In this document: piece after piece, positions 5,726 through 7,172 of the stretch | Layout of the letters: each line of letters begins with the position of its first letter | How positions within the stretch are numbered: the stretch's first letter is position 1 | Source: Spirochaetia bacterium | GTDB lineage: Bacteria > Spirochaetota > Spirochaetia > Treponematales > Breznakiellaceae | Length of the DNA: 7,172 nt | Assembly: GCA_025997875.1 (NCBI GenBank) | Contig: BNVE01000172.1 | Coordinates: 1-7,172, forward strand | Direction of reading: 5' to 3' | Notes under the pieces: generated by a model | Database searches by the model: none | What the model saw: the letters and a program-made list of their open reading frames with translations, nothing else | What the model was told of the DNA's origin: nothing | Position numbers and translations under genes: made by a program

Positions 5726-5761
5726 CCGCCCCACAAGGGGGCGGAAGGCTAGAGCGCATTG
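5726..5761 (-). repeat. Orphan third copy of the DGR 3' element, truncated
   Basis: The GC-rich hairpin (5726-5744, stem CCGCCCC/GGGGCGG) and the following 17 bases up to gcattg are the same as at the ends of both target genes. At 5761/5762 the match stops, exactly inside the first arm of the stop-codon hairpin. No stop codon, VR or target gene follows on the right. It looks like the tail of a third target gene whose body was removed, or the joint of a rearrangement. Confidence 0.75.
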
Positions 5762-5921
5762 AAAAGGACAGGACTTCCGGTACCCGTTAATCACAGATGG
5801 GGCATGCTTCCAGCCTCTCTGCCCTTTTCGTCTGTATAACCTCCCCCGATGTGCTATGATTCAACTATCAAACCCTGTCCGGCGTATGTCGGACTATCAC
5901 ACCACCCCGGAGGGTATTACC
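5762..5921. other. Non-coding leader between orphan element and small plus-strand gene; contains a dyad
   Basis: I see no convincing gene here. A possible weak -10 (TATGAT, 5855-5860) has no good -35. GTCCG (5877-5881) and CGGAC (5890-5894) form a five-pair dyad around an eight-base loop in the leader of the gene that starts at 5922. It could be an operator or RNA hairpin. ATGs at 5856 and 5886 are in frame with that gene but lack a ribosome binding site. Confidence 0.3.
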
Positions 5922-6178
5922 ATGCCTGAAAATCAACCCATCGAAGTTGATAAGACCGTATCTTGGGAAACCATACGTATTACCACACTCTTGCTTGACT
6001 CTCCCTGCTTTCCCGAACATATGCCGCTTGAAGATCGCTTCCGCCAATTCATGGAAAAGGCAAAATGGAAAAGGCAAAAATGTTTCAAGCCATCATCGAT
6101 GCCGAAGACGCCGAAGAAAAGGCGTACCGGCAACGCATCGAAAACAAGGTCATGGGTTCTCAAGATAATCCCCGGTAA
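5922..6178 (+). pseudogene. Small hypothetical gene frameshifted by a 14-bp duplication
   Basis: The start ATG 5922 has GGAGGG seven bases upstream. The frame gives MPENQPIEVDKTVSWETIR, then TTLLLDSPCFPEHMPLEDRF and RQFMEKAK, after which it turns into basic, low-quality sequence. Just there a 14-base unit (atggaaaaggcaaa) is present twice. Removing one copy restores a smooth 80-aa product continuing MFQAIIDAEDAEEKAYRQRI and ending GSQDNPR, TAA at 6176-6178. Either the gene is broken, or the second unit's ATG (6065), which has AAAAGG around it, restarts translation of a 37-aa C-terminal piece. The predicted protein is acidic and helical, with no recognised family. It converges on and overlaps the minus-strand 57-aa gene by 29 bases. 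Confidence 0.6.
6051..6078. repeat. Perfect 14-bp tandem duplication
   Basis: atggaaaaggcaaa occurs at 6051-6064 and again at 6065-6078 without mismatch. Fourteen is not a multiple of three, so the second copy shifts the frame of the host gene. Loss of one copy by slippage would restore it. The perfect identity suggests a recent event or an active switch. Confidence 0.9.
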
Positions 6179-6323
6179 ATCTGATATCTATCTCTATCTG
6201 ATTCTTGCGGAATTCCGGCATCTCCTTGACACTTTGTTCTACAGGAAGAATTCCCAGCTTGGCCAATCCAGATTCTGCAACACGCAGAATATCCATGGCC
6301 TTTTGTGTTCTTTCTGATAACAT
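6150..6323 (-). CDS. Hypothetical protein, 57 aa
   Basis: I place the start at ATG 6323 (MLSERTQKAMDILRVAE), eleven bases after an AAAGGAGG. The frame could extend to a TTG at 6401, but that stretch has no ribosome binding site and reads through the leader. The product is helical at first (ERTQKAMDILRVAESGLAKL), followed by LGILPVEQSVKEMPEFRKNQ and a short strand-like end IEIDIRFTGDYLENP. There is no signal peptide or membrane segment. It is transcribed away from the lipoprotein gene, with its own dyad-bearing promoter at 6438-6465, and converges on the broken 80-aa gene. It could be a small regulator or an antitoxin-sized protein, but nothing identifies it. Confidence 0.55.
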   Translation of the reverse strand: MLSERTQKAMDILRVAESGLAKLGILPVEQSVKEMPEFRKNQIEIDIRFTGDYLENP

Positions 6324-6437
6324 TCCTTTCTCATCCTCCTTTAAAAAATAAGCCGTTTTTACAGATTGGTGGTCCTGGATGCACGTCCTGAACCTCTGCA
6401 AAACCGGCTAATTTTCCGCCCTCCGTGCAGAAGGCTT

Positions 6438-6465
6438 AGTGTATGAACTGTCTCGGGACAGTCAA
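6438..6465 (-). promoter_or_regulatory. Sigma70-like promoter with internal dyad, for the 57-aa gene
   Basis: On the minus strand TTGACT (6465-6460) and TACACT (6443-6438) are separated by 16 bases, matching the consensus at five and four of six positions. Between and overlapping them lies ACTGTC-TCGG-GACAGT (6447-6462), a six-pair dyad placed where a repressor would block RNA polymerase. The leader to the ATG at 6323 is about 105 bases. Confidence 0.45.
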
Positions 6466-6484
6466 TCTAGGGGGGTGTAGAGTT

Positions 6485-6502
6485 CCCTTATCCCTATAAG
6501 GG
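6485..6502. terminator. Hairpin CCCTTAT-CCCT-ATAAGGG, possible terminator
   Basis: A perfect seven-pair stem with a four-base loop is followed on the plus strand by tgattttatt, a weak U-rich tail. It lies between the divergent promoters of the 57-aa gene and the lipoprotein. It may end plus-strand transcription coming from the left, or insulate the two promoters. The stem is AT-rich at its top and the tail is interrupted, so termination would be modest. A regulator site is the alternative. Confidence 0.35.
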
Positions 6503-6542
6503 TGATTTTATTGTTTGTTGGCGGCAATTATGCAAAAAATTC

Positions 6543-6571
6543 TGGACAATTAATTATTAATGTGGTAATAT
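6543..6571 (+). promoter_or_regulatory. Sigma70-like promoter of the lipoprotein gene
   Basis: TGGACA (6543-6548) and TAATAT (6566-6571) are separated by exactly 17 bases, and the spacer is very AT-rich. They match the consensus at five and four of six positions. The start of transcription would be near 6578, about 57 bases before the ATG at 6635. Confidence 0.5.
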
Positions 6572-6588
6572 TTAAGTGTGTACTTAAA
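6571..6588. promoter_or_regulatory. Perfect dyad at the predicted transcription start of the lipoprotein gene
   Basis: TTTAAGT and ACTTAAA are perfect inverted repeats around GTGT. The dyad begins at the last base of the -10 box and spans the expected start site. It could be an operator, giving a second layer of control beside the C-tract. At the extreme 5' end of the RNA it would make only a weak, AT-rich hairpin. Confidence 0.4.
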
Positions 6589-6634
6589 GGTCCCTGTATT
6601 TATTCCTTTTAAATGCATAAAAAGGAGAAATTGT

Positions 6635-7172
6635 ATGAAAACACTACTTGACAAGAAGCGGCGTTCTACAGTATCATTTACCCCCCCCCCCGTTCAGGGC
6701 TTAAACTAAGGTTCCTTATCGCCTTTATTGCGGCGCTGGTCCTTGCAGGCTGCTTCAGCTCTGTCTTTGAGCCCAACTATACCCTGGGTATCAAGGGTAA
6801 AAACACCACCGGTGACCCCAAGACCATAGGGACACCTGAGAACCCCGGGACATCCGGCTCCGGCGGCTACACAGGCCCCGTCCCAACGACCTTGTGGGCA
6901 GTCCCCGGCGATGGGTTGGTTAAACTCTCCTGGGCGGAACCGAGCAACAGCGAGTTTGCCGGGGTGGATATTACCTGGACGCCGGCAGACGGAACACCGG
7001 CGACGCCCCTAACCATGCCCCGGGGTACGGCGCAGCCGGTAACCATAAGCGGCTTAACCAACGACACGGCCTACACCTTTACCGCAAAAACGGTGGATAC
7101 CTTTGGTAACCAGAGCGAGGGGGTTTCCGTAACGGTAACCCCGACAGCGGGCATCCTGCCCGACACCACCGC
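6635..7172 (+). CDS. Fibronectin type III lipoprotein, out of frame at a C-tract (OFF), 3' end cut
   Basis: A strong ribosome binding site (AAAAAGGAG) precedes ATG 6635. As given, the frame reads MKTLLDKKRRSTVSFTPPP, then VQGLN and stops at 6707-6709. From 6691 to the window end a different frame is fully open: RSGLKLRFLIAFIAALVLAG then C, a lipoprotein signal with lipobox LAGC, then a Gly/Pro/Thr-rich linker. A fibronectin type III domain follows (LVKLSWAEPSNSEFAGVDITW ... TISGLTNDTAYTFTAKTVD, then GNQSEGVSVTVTP). No start codon exists in that frame after its last stop, so expression needs a length change of the run of 11 C at 6681-6691: 12 or 9 C fuse the two parts. In the 12-C form the lipidated cysteine is residue 40. 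The product would sit on the cell surface or in the periplasm, probably in adhesion or polymer binding. The gene continues beyond the window. Confidence 0.75.
6681..6691. repeat. Homopolymeric C-tract (11 C), putative phase switch
   Basis: Eleven consecutive C lie 46 bases after the lipoprotein start codon. In the ON phase they would encode proline. Tracts of this length are prone to slipped-strand mispairing, and poly-G/C switches are well known in spirochaetes and mucosal pathogens. With 11 C the gene is out of frame; 9 and 12 C are in frame. Confidence 0.85.

Noticed and set aside
6414..6438. Fourth degenerate copy of the DGR 3' element (tccgccc ... aaggctta)
   Set aside because: Only short pieces match, the second stem arm is missing, and the spacing is different. 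It is probably chance.
5762..6480. Template repeat or reverse transcriptase remnant near the targets
   Set aside because: I find no stretch resembling the VR and no reverse-transcriptase motif on either strand in the window.
6867..7067. Minus-strand ORF opposite the fibronectin domain
   Set aside because: It is a mirror of the lipoprotein, which has a signal peptide, a lipobox and a domain match.

Overview
The window reads as part of a mobile or plasmid/prophage-like accessory region in a moderate-GC bacterium. A host-associated treponeme-like spirochaete is my best guess. It rests on three things: lectin-fold-like diversity-generating retroelement (DGR) targets, a homopolymeric C-tract switch in front of a lipoprotein, and a fibronectin-type lipoprotein. 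No rRNA or housekeeping gene confirms it, so the taxon is inference.

Left part (1-4040), all on the minus strand and tightly packed. In transcription order (right to left) it holds two small unknown proteins (80 and 96 aa), an HExxH zincin-like protein with a long helical tail, two tiny single-helix membrane proteins, a large ParB-family protein with a cysteine cluster, a small ORF interrupted by an in-frame stop, and a phage/plasmid-type replication initiator that runs off the left edge. The initiator's 3' part is a perfect array of 15-bp repeats, which are at once pentapeptide repeats and origin-like iterons. Overlapping starts and stops suggest one transcription unit for replication and maintenance of the element.

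Middle (4040-5761), also minus strand. Two adjacent paralogous genes end in an almost identical 43-residue segment. Within it, all 19 non-synonymous base differences lie in first or second codon positions and are compatible with randomised adenines of a shared template. This is the signature of DGR variable repeats (VRs). Each gene is followed by the same paired-hairpin 3' element. A third, orphan copy of that element stands upstream and marks a lost third target gene. No reverse transcriptase, Avd or template repeat is in the window, so diversification would have to be supplied from outside it.

Right part (5762-7172). A small plus-strand gene is frameshifted by a 14-bp tandem duplication. 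A convergent 57-aa minus-strand gene has a promoter holding a dyad. A strong plus-strand promoter and ribosome binding site lead into a lipoprotein with a fibronectin type III domain. Its start codon and body are separated by a run of 11 C that leaves it out of frame (OFF), and 12 or 9 C would restore it.

Four reading frames in 7 kb are broken: a nonsense codon, a one-base shift, a 14-bp duplication and a C-tract. Some may be switches and some decay or assembly error.
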